From assembly GCA_004431415.1 (NCBI GenBank), contig QPMI01000593.1, positions 124,001-188,000 on the forward strand: DNA of 64,000 nt, given 5' to 3'. The stretch's first letter is position 1, and the number at the start of each line of letters is the position of its first letter. Source of the DNA: Cyanophora paradoxa. Its lineage: Eukaryota; Glaucocystophyceae; Cyanophorales; Cyanophoraceae. Positions 21,600 to 32,492 of the stretch are shown here, piece by piece. Below the pieces are notes generated by a model. That model worked only from the letters and a program-made list of their open reading frames with translations. It ran no database searches and was not told where the DNA came from. A program made the translations under genes and the position numbers.

Positions 21600-22198
21600 T
21601 CGGCTGCGCGCCGGCCGTTGAGCGAGTAGCTCAGCTCAACTGTTTACATGCCACCTCTCCTTCTGGCTTGTGCGCTCGCGTGCTGCCAGCTCGCGCTCCG
21701 AAATGTTGAGCTCGACTCTCGACAGCAGCTTTCGGGGCGGGGGGTCAAGGTCATCTCCTAAACGACGCAACCGACGACGCGCGGCCGGCAGTAGCTTTCG
21801 TTAGATAGCATCCGAATAGCAGCGATGCGGTTGCCGGGGCTGTCGGAGCCGGCCCCATCGCCGCCTGTCGTTAACACCGACATGCAAGTGATCACCGGCC
21901 AGCAGCCTTTACAGGATCCTGCGCATCACAAATACATTATAAACAGAGAGTTCGTCGCGCACGCCTTGCCGCCGCCCCGCTCGGACAAAACGCTGACGAG
22001 CCGCGGCCCAGGGCCTCCCAGTTTCCCGAGGGCGCAGTCGCGCTGCCGAAGCCGCCTCCCGGCAGCAGTCCGGCTCCAGTCCCAACTATCGGTCCTTTAG
22101 GTTCGCCGCGGGTGCCCGCGCTCGTTTGCTCTCGCTTCTAACGCCTTCGAACCAGCGCCAACGAAGAATCACAAGAAGGGGTGGGCGCCGCACCTTAA
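21600..22198. other. Interval upstream of bestrophin, possible upstream exon
   Basis: An ATG-initiated reading frame at 21825-22100 (91 codons, containing MQVITGQQPLQDPAHHKYI) has less GC bias and a more protein-like composition than random frames here. No domain is seen and no splice join to bestrophin could be confirmed. It could be an unlinked small gene, an upstream exon or chance. Confidence 0.3.
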
Positions 22199-25100
22199 AT
22201 GGGATCCACGTGCGTTCCGTGTGTAGAAGCTCGCGATAGGCGCACGCGGCCAGAAGTCTCGCAGCCCAGTCGCGAGTTTTGCAGGCTGCCGACCGCTGAC
22301 CGAAACGCAGTCGGAGTGAATATCACGCGCTACAACCTGAATTGGCTCTTTACATGGTTCGCGCCGCCACGCTGGCGCCGCCCCCGGCGCCTCGCGGATT
22401 TGATCCGCCCTGAGCGCTCCCCGGCAGGGCCTTCCTCCAAATCTGGACCGGCACGGGTGCGAGGAGTTTGCACCGGTTTTCAATCCCTGTTGCCGTGCCG
22501 ACGGAACCGCCGCGCGCAGTCTTCAACGCGAGGATTATCGTCCAGGTGTTGCTCTCCTGCGGCATAGCCACCATCTTCGGCTACTTCAGGCACTCCTTTT
22601 TTCTCGCGCGCGGGGCGTGGGATCGTCTCGGCTCAGCTTTCACCGCCGCAGGTGCGACCCGGCGAAGTCGGACTGGACTAAGTTCGACAAGAGCGGCCCG
22701 ACTGTGGCGCAGGCGGACTGGCAGATCTGCATCCCGTGAGCGCCCGCTCCCCTTCTCTCTTCCTTCCGCCGCTCGCTCACGCTCGCGCAGGCTCGCCAAC
22801 GGCGAGGCGCTCCTCCTCTCCAGCGTCGTCGCCTTCCTCGTCCGCTCTCGCCCGCTCCTCCTAACGATCCGCGCCCGCCTCCTCATACCCGCCCAGATCG
22901 GCATGTTCGTGTCGCTGGTGTTCAGCCGCTGGTGGCAGAACCGGCAGCTCCTCCAGGTCCGAGAGAGCGGCGCAGGGGGGCGTGGCGGCGGTCCGAGCCG
23001 GCTCGTCCCGCCCGCGCGCAGGGGATCATCGGGCGCACGGGCAACTTCACGCTCCAGGTGGCCACGTACATCGTCGGCGACGACGACGCCACCCGCCGCG
23101 CCCGGTCCGCCCCGCCCGGGGCAGGCAGGCAGGGAGGGGCGGCGCGGGGGCGGCCCCTCGCAGCCTTCAAGCGAAGCGATGCCGGCGGGGGCTTAGGCGG
23201 AGCCGGCCTAGCCCTAGACGCCCTCACCTCGCCCCGCCCCGCGCCCCGCCTGACGCCGCCCCTGCAGGTACAACATCATCCGGTACGCGAACCTGGCGCA
23301 CGTGCTGGTGTACAAGCAGGCCGGCCTCGAGGCGGACCTGAACCCCGACCAGCTCGACGCCCACTACGACGTGCGCCCCGCCGCCCCGCTTTGTTCGCTT
23401 CTTCGCCTCCGCTTGCTGTCGTCCCTATCTTTTCTTTGTAGGATATCTTAAGACGAGTAGGCTCTTAACTGAGTTTATCTCAGCTTAGCTCGATGCCCGC
23501 CCGCCCCGACCCCGCTAGACTGCTCGGCTGCGCGCCGGACTGCCTGGCGCTGCCTTCGCTCGCTTCTGACGCGGGGGACGGGCCTCAGGATCTGGTGAAC
23601 GGTCAGCTGCAGCTCATGAGCCCCGAGGAGTGGAAGATCCTCGTGCGTACCCCCCTCCCGCTCGCCCGCCCGCCCACCCCCCGCTTCCGGGCGTGACGCC
23701 GCTGCCTCGCCCCCCGCAGAAGCCCCTCCCGAACAAGTGGCAGATGGGTGCGGGCCGCCATCTGGCCGGCCGGCCGCCCGGGCCGTGCCCCCGCCCCGCC
23801 CCGCCGCTCACGCCGCCGCGGCAGTCTACAGCTGGGTCGCGTGCCTTGTCCGCGACTGCGCTGCCACGGGCCGCATGGTGCGCGGGGGCCGCCAGCCAGC
23901 CAGCCAGCCGGAAGCCAGACCGGCGCCCTCTGAAGCATGCATGCTTCCCCGCAGGTCTTCCCCTCGACGATGCTTCCCAACTTCCAGATCGATCTGACCA
24001 CCATGCGCGGGAGCGCGGGGGTGCGCCTCCGCCCCCGCCCGCCCCGTCCCGCCCCGCCTCGCCTCGTCCCGTTCCGTCTCGGCCTCCACTGAGTGCTTCG
24101 TTCGCCCTCAGGACATCTTCATGGTCCTGCACACGCAGGTCCCCTACGCCTACGGTGCGCCCCGCTTCGCTCCGCCACGCCCCGCCCCGCCCCTCTGCCT
24201 TCCTCGTTCGCCGCGCCGACGCCGCCGACGCCCGCCCCGCCGCGCAGTGCACCTCCTCACCATCATCGTGAAGATGTCCGCACGCCCGCACGCCGCGCGC
24301 CGCCCGCTGCCGGCTGCGCGGGGCCCGGGCGAGCGTTCGCCTTGGTGCGCAGGCACCTGGTCTTCATCACGCTGTACGCCTCGACGGTGCTCGGCGTCGG
24401 GTTCCAGCAGAAGCAGGGCGAGCGCATCATCATGGGTCCGCCCCGCCCCGCCCCCCTCCCCCTCCCCCCCCCCCCCCCCCCCCCCCCCGCCCACGTCCCA
24501 TGTCACGCAGGGTACCTTATCCTCTTCTTCAACATGCTCATCTACGAGGCGAGCCCCGCGCGCGCGCGTACCCCGCCCCGCGGCGCCGCGCTGACGTACC
24601 CCGGCCCCCCGCAGGGCCTGCTCTCCATCGCCGACGAGCTCGACAACCCCTTCGGCGGCGACTACGGCGACTTCCCCAAGTACCCCCATCCCTTCCCCCC
24701 CCCCACCCCTCCCCCGCCTGACGCCCGTTCCCTCCTCCCAGGGGCAACTACATCAAGAACCTCCTGGCGGTCACCAAGTCGCAGCTCGACATCATCGGGA
24801 AGTGCGTACCCCCGGCTCGGGAACCCCCCCCCGGACGCCCCGGGCCGGCCGCTGACGAGGCGGCCGCGCTCAGGCCCCCCCCGGCGGTGACGGAGCTGCA
24901 GCGGAGCCCGCCGCCGGCCGTGCCCTCGCTCCTGGACGAGGCCTGCAAGCTCGCCCCTACGCAGGAGGTGCGGGCCTCGGGGGCGGCGGCGCCCCCGCCG
25001 GCCCCGCTGCTCGCCGCCTCGTCGGCGGGGCTCCCGCCGGGGGCCGGCAACCTCTACGCCTCGCCGGTCATGTACGAGTCCAGCGGGGCTCTCTTCCCCG

Positions 25101-25256
25101 CCGTACCCGGGGACCTCTACTCGGGCCCCTCCCCCAAGGAGGGAGGCCCCGCCGTGAACGGTGCGCGGGGTCGCCGCGCCTGTCCCGCCTCCTTCTTCTT
25201 CTTCTTCTAAGCGGCGCGCAGGGGTACGGAGCCCGAGCAGGACGCTGGCCATATAG
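22199..25256 (+). CDS. Bestrophin-family anion channel
   Basis: A chloride/bicarbonate-type channel of the bestrophin (UPF0187) family; algal members often sit in thylakoid or other organelle membranes. ATG at 22199 starts MGST, and a strong acceptor (TTTTGCAG, near 22282) allows splicing to LPTADRNAVGVNITRYNLNW. Then AFLQIWTGTGARSLHRF, TM1 NARIIVQVLLSCGIATIFGY, extracellular-like CDPAKSDWTKFDKSGPT, TM2 LLLSSVVAFLIGMFVSLVFS followed by RWWQNRQLLQ (near 22930), the RYANLAHVLVYKQAG segment, LMSPEEWKIL, TM segments HLVFITLYASTVLGVGFQ and GYLILFFNMLIYE, and the Ca-clasp-like DELDNPFGGDYGDFP (24635-24675). About 15 exons are needed. The intron after GYFR looks GC-AG. The disordered tail ends either at 25210 or, with one more intron, at TAG 25254-25256 (chosen). 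A 25-nt C run lies in an intron (24464-24488). Confidence 0.92.
24464..24488. repeat. Poly-C tract, 25 nt, intronic
   Basis: An uninterrupted C run inside a bestrophin intron, on the coding strand, a few bases before the acceptor region. Similar but shorter runs occur in introns of the SLC25 gene (19457-19471) and, as G on the plus strand, in the minus-strand membrane protein gene (26699-26720). Confidence 0.9.
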
Positions 25257-25897
25257 CAGGGCGCGGCGGGCACTTGTGCCTGGGGCGCTGCCGGCCCTCT
25301 CATCCCCGCTTTTTGAGGGGGCCGCTGGCGTCCCATCACGTACTAAGATACTTAAAGCTTTTATTTGCATATCCATGCACCTTCGATATTGATGACGAGC
25401 CCAGTTAAGCGAGTTCTTATCATCAGAAGCAGCCGCAATTTGTATTGAAGCTCTACTTTCCGCCCGAAGTCGTACGAGAATGTCACTTTGTGCTACGTAT
25501 ACGGTAGATATCGATGTTAACGTTGCCCTTTAGTTAGGCCCATACTTAGTAGGCCGCGGTAGGCGTACCACCAGCCACAGTCCAGCCACAGTCCGGTACT
25601 AGCTTAGGCTTGCCAGCGCAAGTTGCAATTGCTCTATTTTCGGTTTGTAGAAATTAATTCCACGATTCGAAGCGTACGGTGACTGCGTACCCCAGCCGCT
25701 GGTGAACTCATGATCATGATCAGGATATCGATCAGACTCTCAGAGCGCGCGACCCGCGTCGACGACCAAGCCGGCCGCGGGGAACGGGTGCGCAGCTGCA
25801 AGCCGGGAAGAAGCCGTCTTCTGCGAAGAAGGCGCCGAATTAATCATAACTTTTAGTAATATTCGAAATTAAAGGCGGCCTGCCGCGGCCAGTGGCC

Positions 25898-25908
25898 GAC
25901 CGTCGGAC
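25898..25908 (+). repeat. Dispersed 11-bp motif GACCGTCGGAC (site 3 of 6)
   Basis: Exact copy, in inverted orientation to the copy at 26166-26176. See the entry at 5967. Confidence 0.75.
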
Positions 25909-26165
25909 GCCGAGCGGCAGGCGTTCGAGGCCGAGAAGGCTGGGCTGAAGAGCCGCGGAGCAAGCCGACAGCTGCAGGCCTAGGATGGCGGATGAAGCGG
26001 AGCTCAGCGGCTAGGCCTAGGACGAGCTTTTCCCGGGTCCAGGCGGACTCCGGGAGCCGGGAGCTCGATCGCAAGCTCGAGGTGCGCATATGCGTGCCTC
26101 ATGATCAGTGCCCGCAGCTGGCCCGGCCCGTAGCCCGTGGGCTGTCGGCCATGGCCAGCGGCGGC

Positions 26166-26176
26166 GTCCGACGGTC
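26166..26176 (-). repeat. Dispersed 11-bp motif GACCGTCGGAC (site 4 of 6)
   Basis: Exact copy on the minus strand, 268 bp from its inverted partner. See the entry at 5967. Confidence 0.75.
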
Positions 26177-26377
26177 GTAGAAAAATCATTAATATTCAAT
26201 TACAATTAGTTACTGACGCCGACTCGGCGACGCCCGCCGCCCTGCCACATGCGCATGCGCAGGCCTTCTACTCGTCCGATAGGGAGCCCCAGGCGTAGCT
26301 ATAGATGCGATGAGTCGAGATCCCATATGCATATACATGTGCTCCGCTTCTCGTGCAAGCGGAGTTCTCGATTCGAT

Positions 26378-29300
26378 TCAGTGCGCGTGGGAGTGCTCGT
26401 AGAGGCGCGGGGTGGTGAAGGCGAGGACGTTGACGAAGCGGGGGAGGCCGACGATGAAGGGGTACAGCACCACCTTGCCCAGGAGGAGGGCGAGGGGCAC
26501 GCGGTTGGCGACGAGGAAGCCGGCGGCGTGGGCGAAGGAGCGGCGGGCGACGGGGCGCGCCGCGGAGAGGGCGGCCGCCGTCGCGAGGAAGAGCGCCAGC
26601 GGGAGCAGGCCCGAGGCCACGGAGAAGGCGAGCGAGGCCCGCCGCTCCCCGCCGTCCTTCGCCCTGCCCGCCCGAGTTGGCGCTAGGGGGGCGCGAGAGG
26701 GGGGGGGGGGGGGGGGGGGGCGCGAGGGGGGGGGAGGGGTGGGGGAGGGGGCACATGAAGGGGTAGGTCTCGTGGAGATGGACCAGGGTGCGACGTGAGG
26801 GAGACGGTCAGCGCGAACTGCGCGCTCGCGAGAAACGCAGAGAGGGCCTGCGGGGGTACGCGAATGAGCGCCGGCGGGGGTACACGATCGGGCGGGCGGG
26901 GGGTACGCGGGCGGGCCTGGATGAGCATGAGGACGGCGACCTTGCGGTGGACGCGGGCCGCCAGGTCCGCCGCGCGCAGCCCCGCGGCGACGTCGGCGGG
27001 CCCGGGCGGGCGGCGCGGCGCCGCCGCCCCCGCCCCGCGCGAGGGCCGGGGCGGGCCGAGCGGGCCGCCGCCCCAGGACGAGGACCCCTCAAAGGAGACG
27101 CGGTCGAGCCGCAGGGGGTACGGCTCGCCCAGGCCCAGGCCTCCCAGCGAGCGGCCGTCGGGGTACAGCGGCGCCCGCAGCGGGGGGAGGGCGGCCGGCG
27201 GGAGGAGGGGCAGGTAGGCGGGTGCGAGGCCGGGGAGGCCGCCGCCGCCGGTGGGGGGGGAGGGGCTCCGGGAGTTGGAGGGGAGGGGGGTGAGTGCGAT
27301 GGAGGAGGGCCGCCGGGAGGTGGAGGGGAGGGAAGCGAGGACGACGGAGGAGGGCCGACGGGGGCGGCCGCCAGGGGGTTCATCGGAGGGGTACACGCGG
27401 CGGGGCGCGAGCTGAGGCGAGGAGAAGGGTCGGGGGGAGGCGGGGGCCGAGCGCCTGGCGTGGCCGGGGGATCCCCGCAGGGAGACGGCGGGGCTGAGGG
27501 GGATCGAGGGGCGGCGGGAAGGGCGGCGGGAGGCGGCGGCGAGGCGGCGGGAGATGCGGCCGGAGGGGGAAAGAGAGCGGAGGGAGGAGGAGGCGGCGGC
27601 GGCGGCGGAGACGCCCCCGGCGAGGAAAAAGCGCTGGGCGAGGGCGAGGGCAGTGCGGCCGATCCGCCCGTCGTCGCTGAAAAACGCCAGCGCCGGCGCC
27701 AGGAGCGTCACCGCGTCGACCGCGAGCCCCGCGAAGAAGACCTGGGGTGGTACGGTCACGGGGCGGGGCGGGGCGGGAGGGGAGGAGCGGGGGGGGGGGG
27801 TACGGGGCGCGGGGCGCACGCCGGGGCTGTGGACGAAGCCGAAGCAGACGGTCTTGAAGACACGGTTGGAGGAGAGGAGGTATGCAAAGAGGAGCACGTC
27901 GCCGTCCGTCGAGGAGGGCGCGGCGGCCGCCCCCCGCTCGGGCCGCCTCCGGGGCTCGACGGAGCGGGGGCAGGCCGGCCCCAGCGAAGGCGAGGCGGGG
28001 GCGGCGGGCGGGGGCGGCGGATCGAAGGCGCGGTCAGCGAGGCGGAGGAGGAAGGGGCGGTCCGGGGGCGGCGCGGCGCGCAGGCCGGGGCGCCAGCTCG
28101 GGAGGAGGTCGCGCAGGCCAAAGGCGGAGGGGGCGGAGCGGAGGGAGGGCCCGAAGAGGGCCGAGAGGGCCCACGAGGAGCCGAAGATGAACAGCGACAT
28201 CACCTGCGGGGCGTACGGGTACCGAGGATCAGGGGGGTACCGGTCTGGGGCCGTTGCCGGGCGGGGCGCCGGCGCCGCGCGCGCATGCGCACCGCGTTGG
28301 CGAGGGCCTGCGTCCATGTGTACCGTCGTCCAAGCCCGTCGAGGAGGCTCATGCCGATCATGTACCCCATCTCGGCGACGAGGAGGAGGGAGGGTATGCA
28401 GAGGAAGAGGATGCAGGCGCGGGCGCGGCGCCAGGACTGGGAGCGGAGGAAGGGGCCCCCGCCCCAGGGGGCCTCGTGGAGGGCCCACAGGCGCCAGCTC
28501 ACGAACGCCGTCGCCGCGATGAGGAGGCAGTACCTGCGGAGACCGCGCGGCTCGGAGGGGGGGAGGGGGAGGGGGCGGGGGCGGGGGCGGGGTGCGCGCG
28601 CGCCACCAGAAGCCGAAGAGGCCGGCCCAGCCGGGCACGGCGCGGGAGAGGTCCACGCCGGCGGCGGTGGCAACGCCGGTGCCCCAGAAAAGCAACTGGA
28701 CGAACAGGAGCGCGGCGGCCACCCAGGGCTCGCCCTGCGCGGCGGGCGAGGCTCGAATCCGGTGGGGGTATGGGGGCGAGGGCCGGGGTGGGGCGAGGCC
28801 GCACCGGGCGCCGCCTGAGGAAGAGGGACCAGAAGATAACGGGAAAGCCCTGCGGCGAGTTGAGGGCGGGGCGGGGGCGGGGCGGGGAAAGGGAAGGGAG
28901 GGGCGGCGGCCCCGGGCCCGCCCCGCACCAGCAGGGGGCTGACGAGGACGGCGACGACGGCGGTCTGGCAGACGAAGGAGAGCTTGTGGAAGGGTATGAG
29001 GAGCCAGCTGCGCGCGCCGCTTAGGAGCCTTAGGAGGCTGGGCGCGGGCTCGTGCGCACGGGGCGACGACGAGGAGGCCGTAGGCGACTATGCCGAGGAA
29101 GGAGCCGGCGGCGGCCGCGGCGGAGGGCGCCGGCAGCGCCCCGCCCCGCTCCGGCTCCGGCCCGCACGAGAAGGCGCTCGAGCTCCGGACCCAGGGCCGC
29201 TCGTCGGGATCGATGTCGGGCGCGGGCGGCGCTTTCAGCGGCGATCTCGAGGCGGGCGTGGCGGGCTCTGCGCCGGCGTCGATGGAGCTTTCCCGGGTGC

Positions 29301-29469
29301 TGTAGCTGTGGGCGAGCTCGGTCGCCTCGGGCTCGGGCTCGGGCACGAGCCCTTGCAATTGGCCATGGCTGCAGCTGGCGGCGGTCCCACAGATGGGCGA
29401 TCGCGAGCTCGAGGGGGGCGAGGGCGGGCAGGCGCAGGGCCCGCGAGCTCGAGCGGCCTCGAGGTCCAT
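26378..29469 (-). CDS. Unrecognised multi-pass membrane protein
   Basis: First in-frame ATG is at 29469 (MDLEAARARG). A long acidic, Ser/Pro-rich N-terminal region (about 130 aa) precedes TM1 SFLGIVAYGLLVVAP, which splices to WLLIPFHKLSFVCQTAVVAV. Further hydrophobic segments in order are GFPVIFWSLFL, PWVAAALLFVQLLFWGTGVA, AGLFGFWW, YCLLIAATAFVSWRLWALHE, ARACILFLCIPSLLLVAEMG, VMSLFIFGSSWALSALFG, DVLLFAYLLSSNRVFKTVCF, FFAGLAVDAVTLLAPALAFF, a Ser/Pro-rich loop, ALSAFLASAQFALTVSLT, and C-terminal ASLAFSVASGLLPLALFLAT and VPLALLLGKVVLYPFIVGLP before RLYEHSHAH and TGA at 26378. I count roughly ten helices. No family motif was recognised. Introns are read from GTGCG donors and CAG acceptors; one carries a 22-nt C run on the coding strand. 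Confidence 0.65.
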
Positions 29470-31667
29470 ATTTATACTGACGTTGAAGCGCGCGTGCACG
29501 TGCGCGTTGATGACGCCCTCGAGCTCGGGCCCGGGGCCGCCGCTGCCGACGCCCCCTAGAGCCGACGCCGCCGGAAATTGCAATTGCCTCGAATCGAAGC
29601 TGGGCCGGGGCGCTGCAGCTGCACCGCGAATCGATCCGTGTCGGGCCGCGGTCCAAGCCACGCAGAAATCAGACGCACAGCGCTAGCTGCAGGATGCGCG
29701 CGCCACCGAAACCGCTGGGACTTGAACTCCGGCGGGTAGTCGGCGCAGAAAGCAGCTGATCGATATCAAAACTAAAGTTGATCCTGCCAAATGGCGGCGG
29801 CCGACACATGGGGCGCCGACGCGCCGTGCACGTGCTTGTCGCGACACAAGCTCAAGAAGCTAGCGCTTGATCATGAACTTGAACCAAGGATCGTACGCGT
29901 CGACGTCGACGGCGCCGGAGCGCGATCTCGATCGGTCGCGGCCGGCCAAGCGCGGACTGTGGGTCGCATCCGGGGATCCCGCCGTCATCCCCGGATTCCC
30001 GGCGCGGGCACCGCCGCGCGCGCGGCGATTCCCGGTTATCAGGGGTATGACAGGCCGGAAACCCTCTTTTCCAGATGTCCCAGAACTGTATGATTTTAAA
30101 AAAGGAGTTCGCGGCGTCTGAGGGGCTTCGTTTGTGCAAAAACATGGAGCATTATACGACTAGACCCGATATCTTTGCAGCCAGGCGGCGTCTATGAACT
30201 GGGCTCCGTATGGTCGACCTTGCAACCACGCACAAGCGCTAGCACGCAGTTCTGGGCGCCGCAAGCAGCTGCGACATGAGGCGCAGGCCAAAACGCAACG
30301 TTTCAGCTAGTTAGCCCGCCGCTTAGAGTGACGACGTCGACAGGCGGCCAGCAAGGGGGGTACGCATTGCAGCCAGCAAGCACGACGTCACTCTGCGCCC
30401 GCAGACCGTCGGACTCTGCAGGCGCAGCGCTAGCACCGCACGTGAGCAGCTGTGCGGCCGGCCGCACGCATGTGATCGTGAGCAGCTCTGCTTGAAAATC
30501 GCGAGCTCGTTGTGATTAGCAGCTATAGGACGCGGAGCGGCAAGCGCACTATAGAGCTAGAACAAGTATACAGCATAAGGAATCTATATTAGCTACACGC
30601 GCGCATTTGCCGCCCTCTCGCTCGCGTGTGCACGTACGCGTGGTCATTTGACCACACATGTACAGCATATGCATGCGCAGCATATGCATATCGCGCAGCT
30701 GCAGCTGCAACTTGCAACCGAGAGCCGGACACTTAGCAGCTCATCTAACACTGTGAGTCGCCTTACTTTGAAGCTACATAAACTGCCTAACTTGCTCGCA
30801 GCGCTAATCCAATCGCTCTCTGTGGCGTGTGGCCAATTGGCCACACAGCAGCTGAACAGAGAAGCGAGCCTTTTCACGGCGCTCGCTGAGGCTGGTTGGC
30901 TGGAAACTGCTTCGATGCATGATGCATGAGCGCACCTTCTGACTACCGAGCTCCCGGACGAATGCTGCCGGCTTGCCGAGGGGGGGGGGGTGGCGGGGGG
31001 GTATCAGTTCTCGCCAGCTCCCGCAGCTGACGGGGACCGCGCCGGGCCCCAGCTTGTGGCTGCAAAAGAACGCATATGCGCCGCGCATGCACGCCTTGCT
31101 CGCTAGACCCGCCGTAAGCGCCCCAGTGCTGAGCAGCACGCGGACGCCGCGACGTATATGGGATGACCACTGCTGGCGAGCTCCCGCGTATTTGCAATAG
31201 ATGTACAGCATGCCATACACCACTCCTGCTTGCATATTTACGCCCCCTGCGCCCCGCACTCGATACACACAAGGCATATACATACTTCATAGGATTGGCG
31301 CATTAGAACGCTAGTATTACCGGCCTGTCTAGCCCCTCGCACCCGGTTTCGCCACTGATTCGCCAGCTCGGCAGCTGCAGCTGCAGGCCGCCGCCGGCGC
31401 CCGGGAAGCGTACGCGTGCGCGTCGATCGACGTCACACATCCCATCCACGCACATACATATACGTGCGCCATCAATGAAAATTGCATGCGCCAGCTAGGG
31501 TACCACGCCGCGGTCCACGCGTACGGTAGAGGAAGTTGTGAGGAACTTGAGGAACTTATCGGGCTCGGATCGCTCTAGCTAGCTAGCTAGCGCTCGAGCT
31601 GAAGGGATGATACTGCGGCATGCCTAGGGGAGCTGGGCTGCTCGCCCATGATCATGCAACCGCAGCC
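29470..31667. other. Gene-free interval inside the tRNA inverted repeat
   Basis: No supported exon. It includes AT-richer CATATGCAT-type words (30655-30700), GACCGTCGGAC at 30404-30414, repeated GCTAGC words, and a weak plus-strand frame at 29867-30121 with no recognisable domain. A G-rich run GAGGGGGGGGGG lies near 30978. Confidence 0.5.
30404..30414 (+). repeat. Dispersed 11-bp motif GACCGTCGGAC (site 5 of 6)
   Basis: Exact copy in gene-free DNA, with GACGTCAC about 20 bp upstream. See the entry at 5967. Confidence 0.75.
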
Positions 31668-31742
31668 GGCGCCGGCGCGATCGGTTGTGCGGCCTGGGCC
31701 GGCGACCGGACCCGGACCCTGACGGGATCGCGAATTTTTCAA

Positions 31743-31814
31743 GCTCTTGTGGCTCAGCCGGTAGAGCGTTCGGCTGTTAACCGAAAGGTCCCTGGTTCGA
31801 GCCCAGGCAGGAGC
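31743..31814 (+). tRNA. tRNA-Asn (GTT)
   Basis: 72-nt cloverleaf identical to the three other copies, anticodon GTT in loop CTGTTAA, intronless. Its upstream variant base (GGACCCGGACC) pairs it with the copy at 21453-21524 in the inverted repeat. Confidence 0.97.
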
Positions 31815-32148
31815 GTTTGCCCCTTTCTCCCCTCCGCCCTCTCGAATTCGCCCTTTTCGCCCCGGGCCCGGCCCGCTCAGGGATCCCGCGGCCGCGGGCC
31901 GCGCGCAGTACTATAGCTAGGCTATAGCTAGCTAGCTAGCTAGCGCTTGAGCTTAAGGGGTGACTCTGCAGCTGCGGGCAGTCTGCGCCGCTCTGCGGCC
32001 CGCGGCATGCCTAGGAGAGCCGCTCATGATCAACCGCCGCGCGGCGCGGCCGCGAGCGGCGCCGGCCGCGGCGCGCGCCGGCGCGATCGGTTGTGCGGCC
32101 TGGGCCGGCGACCGGACGCGGACCCTGACGGGATCGCGAATTTTTCAA

Positions 32149-32220
32149 GCTCTTGTGGCTCAGCCGGTAGAGCGTTCGGCTGTTAACCGAAAGGTCCCTG
32201 GTTCGAGCCCAGGCAGGAGC
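32149..32220 (+). tRNA. tRNA-Asn (GTT)
   Basis: 72-nt cloverleaf identical to the other copies. Its upstream GGACGCGGACC pairs it with the copy at 21047-21118. Confidence 0.97.
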
Positions 32221-32492
32221 GTTTGCCCTTTTCCCCTCTCGGGGCCCCTTTCATCAAATTCCCGTGGGCTTTGCAGAGCGTTTGCCCCTTCAGCGAACTG
32301 ACCCAGCTTGCGCGCGTGTTTTCGTGACAGGAAACTGGTGGGCTTCGGGCTGCAGGCTGCAGGCTCGTCGTCGTAGGCGTACCCCTCTTCGGTTGCCGCG
32401 CTCACCGCACCTTCGTATTGGCCAGCACCGTCACAGTCCGCTGCGAGCCAGGAGCCTCAAACACCCAGCCGACCTTGCAGCCGGTCGGCGCG

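Larger units (their letters stand above)
25835..26205. mobile_element. Possible MITE-like inverted element
   Basis: AATTAATCATAACTT at the left and ATCATTAATATTCAA at the right flank an inverted pair GACCGTCGGACGCC (25898) and GGCGTCCGACGGTC (26163). The interior is noncoding. Ends are approximate, the terminal repeats are imperfect, and no transposase is present. Confidence 0.3.
25257..26377. other. AT-richer gene-free interval with MITE-like element
   Basis: No coding exon is recognised. 25260-25720 is markedly AT-richer than its surroundings. 25835-26205 has AT-rich ends with ATTAAT/TAATATT words, each followed inward by an inverted GACCGTCGGACGCC, which is the layout of a small non-autonomous element. 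No target-site duplication could be confirmed by eye. Confidence 0.4.
31668..32251. repeat. Right arm of tRNA-Asn inverted repeat
   Basis: Reverse complement of 21018-21599, apparently identical across both tRNAs and the 334 bp between them. Matching stops just inside GGCGCCGGCGCGATC at the inner edge and becomes patchy after about 32251 at the outer edge. Confidence 0.9.

Noticed and set aside
26788-28818. 676-codon open frame on the plus strand
   Set aside because: Gly/Arg-rich shadow opposite the multi-pass membrane gene; the minus strand holds the hydrophobic helices and splice sites. GC-rich DNA keeps antisense frames open.
29700-29740. T-arm-like GAGTTCAAGTCC on the minus strand
   Set aside because: The flanking bases do not form a 5-bp T stem, and no D arm or acceptor stem lies at the right distance.
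29867-30121. 84-codon plus-strand frame ending YDFKKGVRGV
   Set aside because: No domain, no splice partner, in a gene-free interval; left as unexplained.
20906-32301. Open frames containing ALVAQPVERSAVNRKVPGSS
   Set aside because: Translations of the tRNA-Asn genes, a well-known false-positive pattern.
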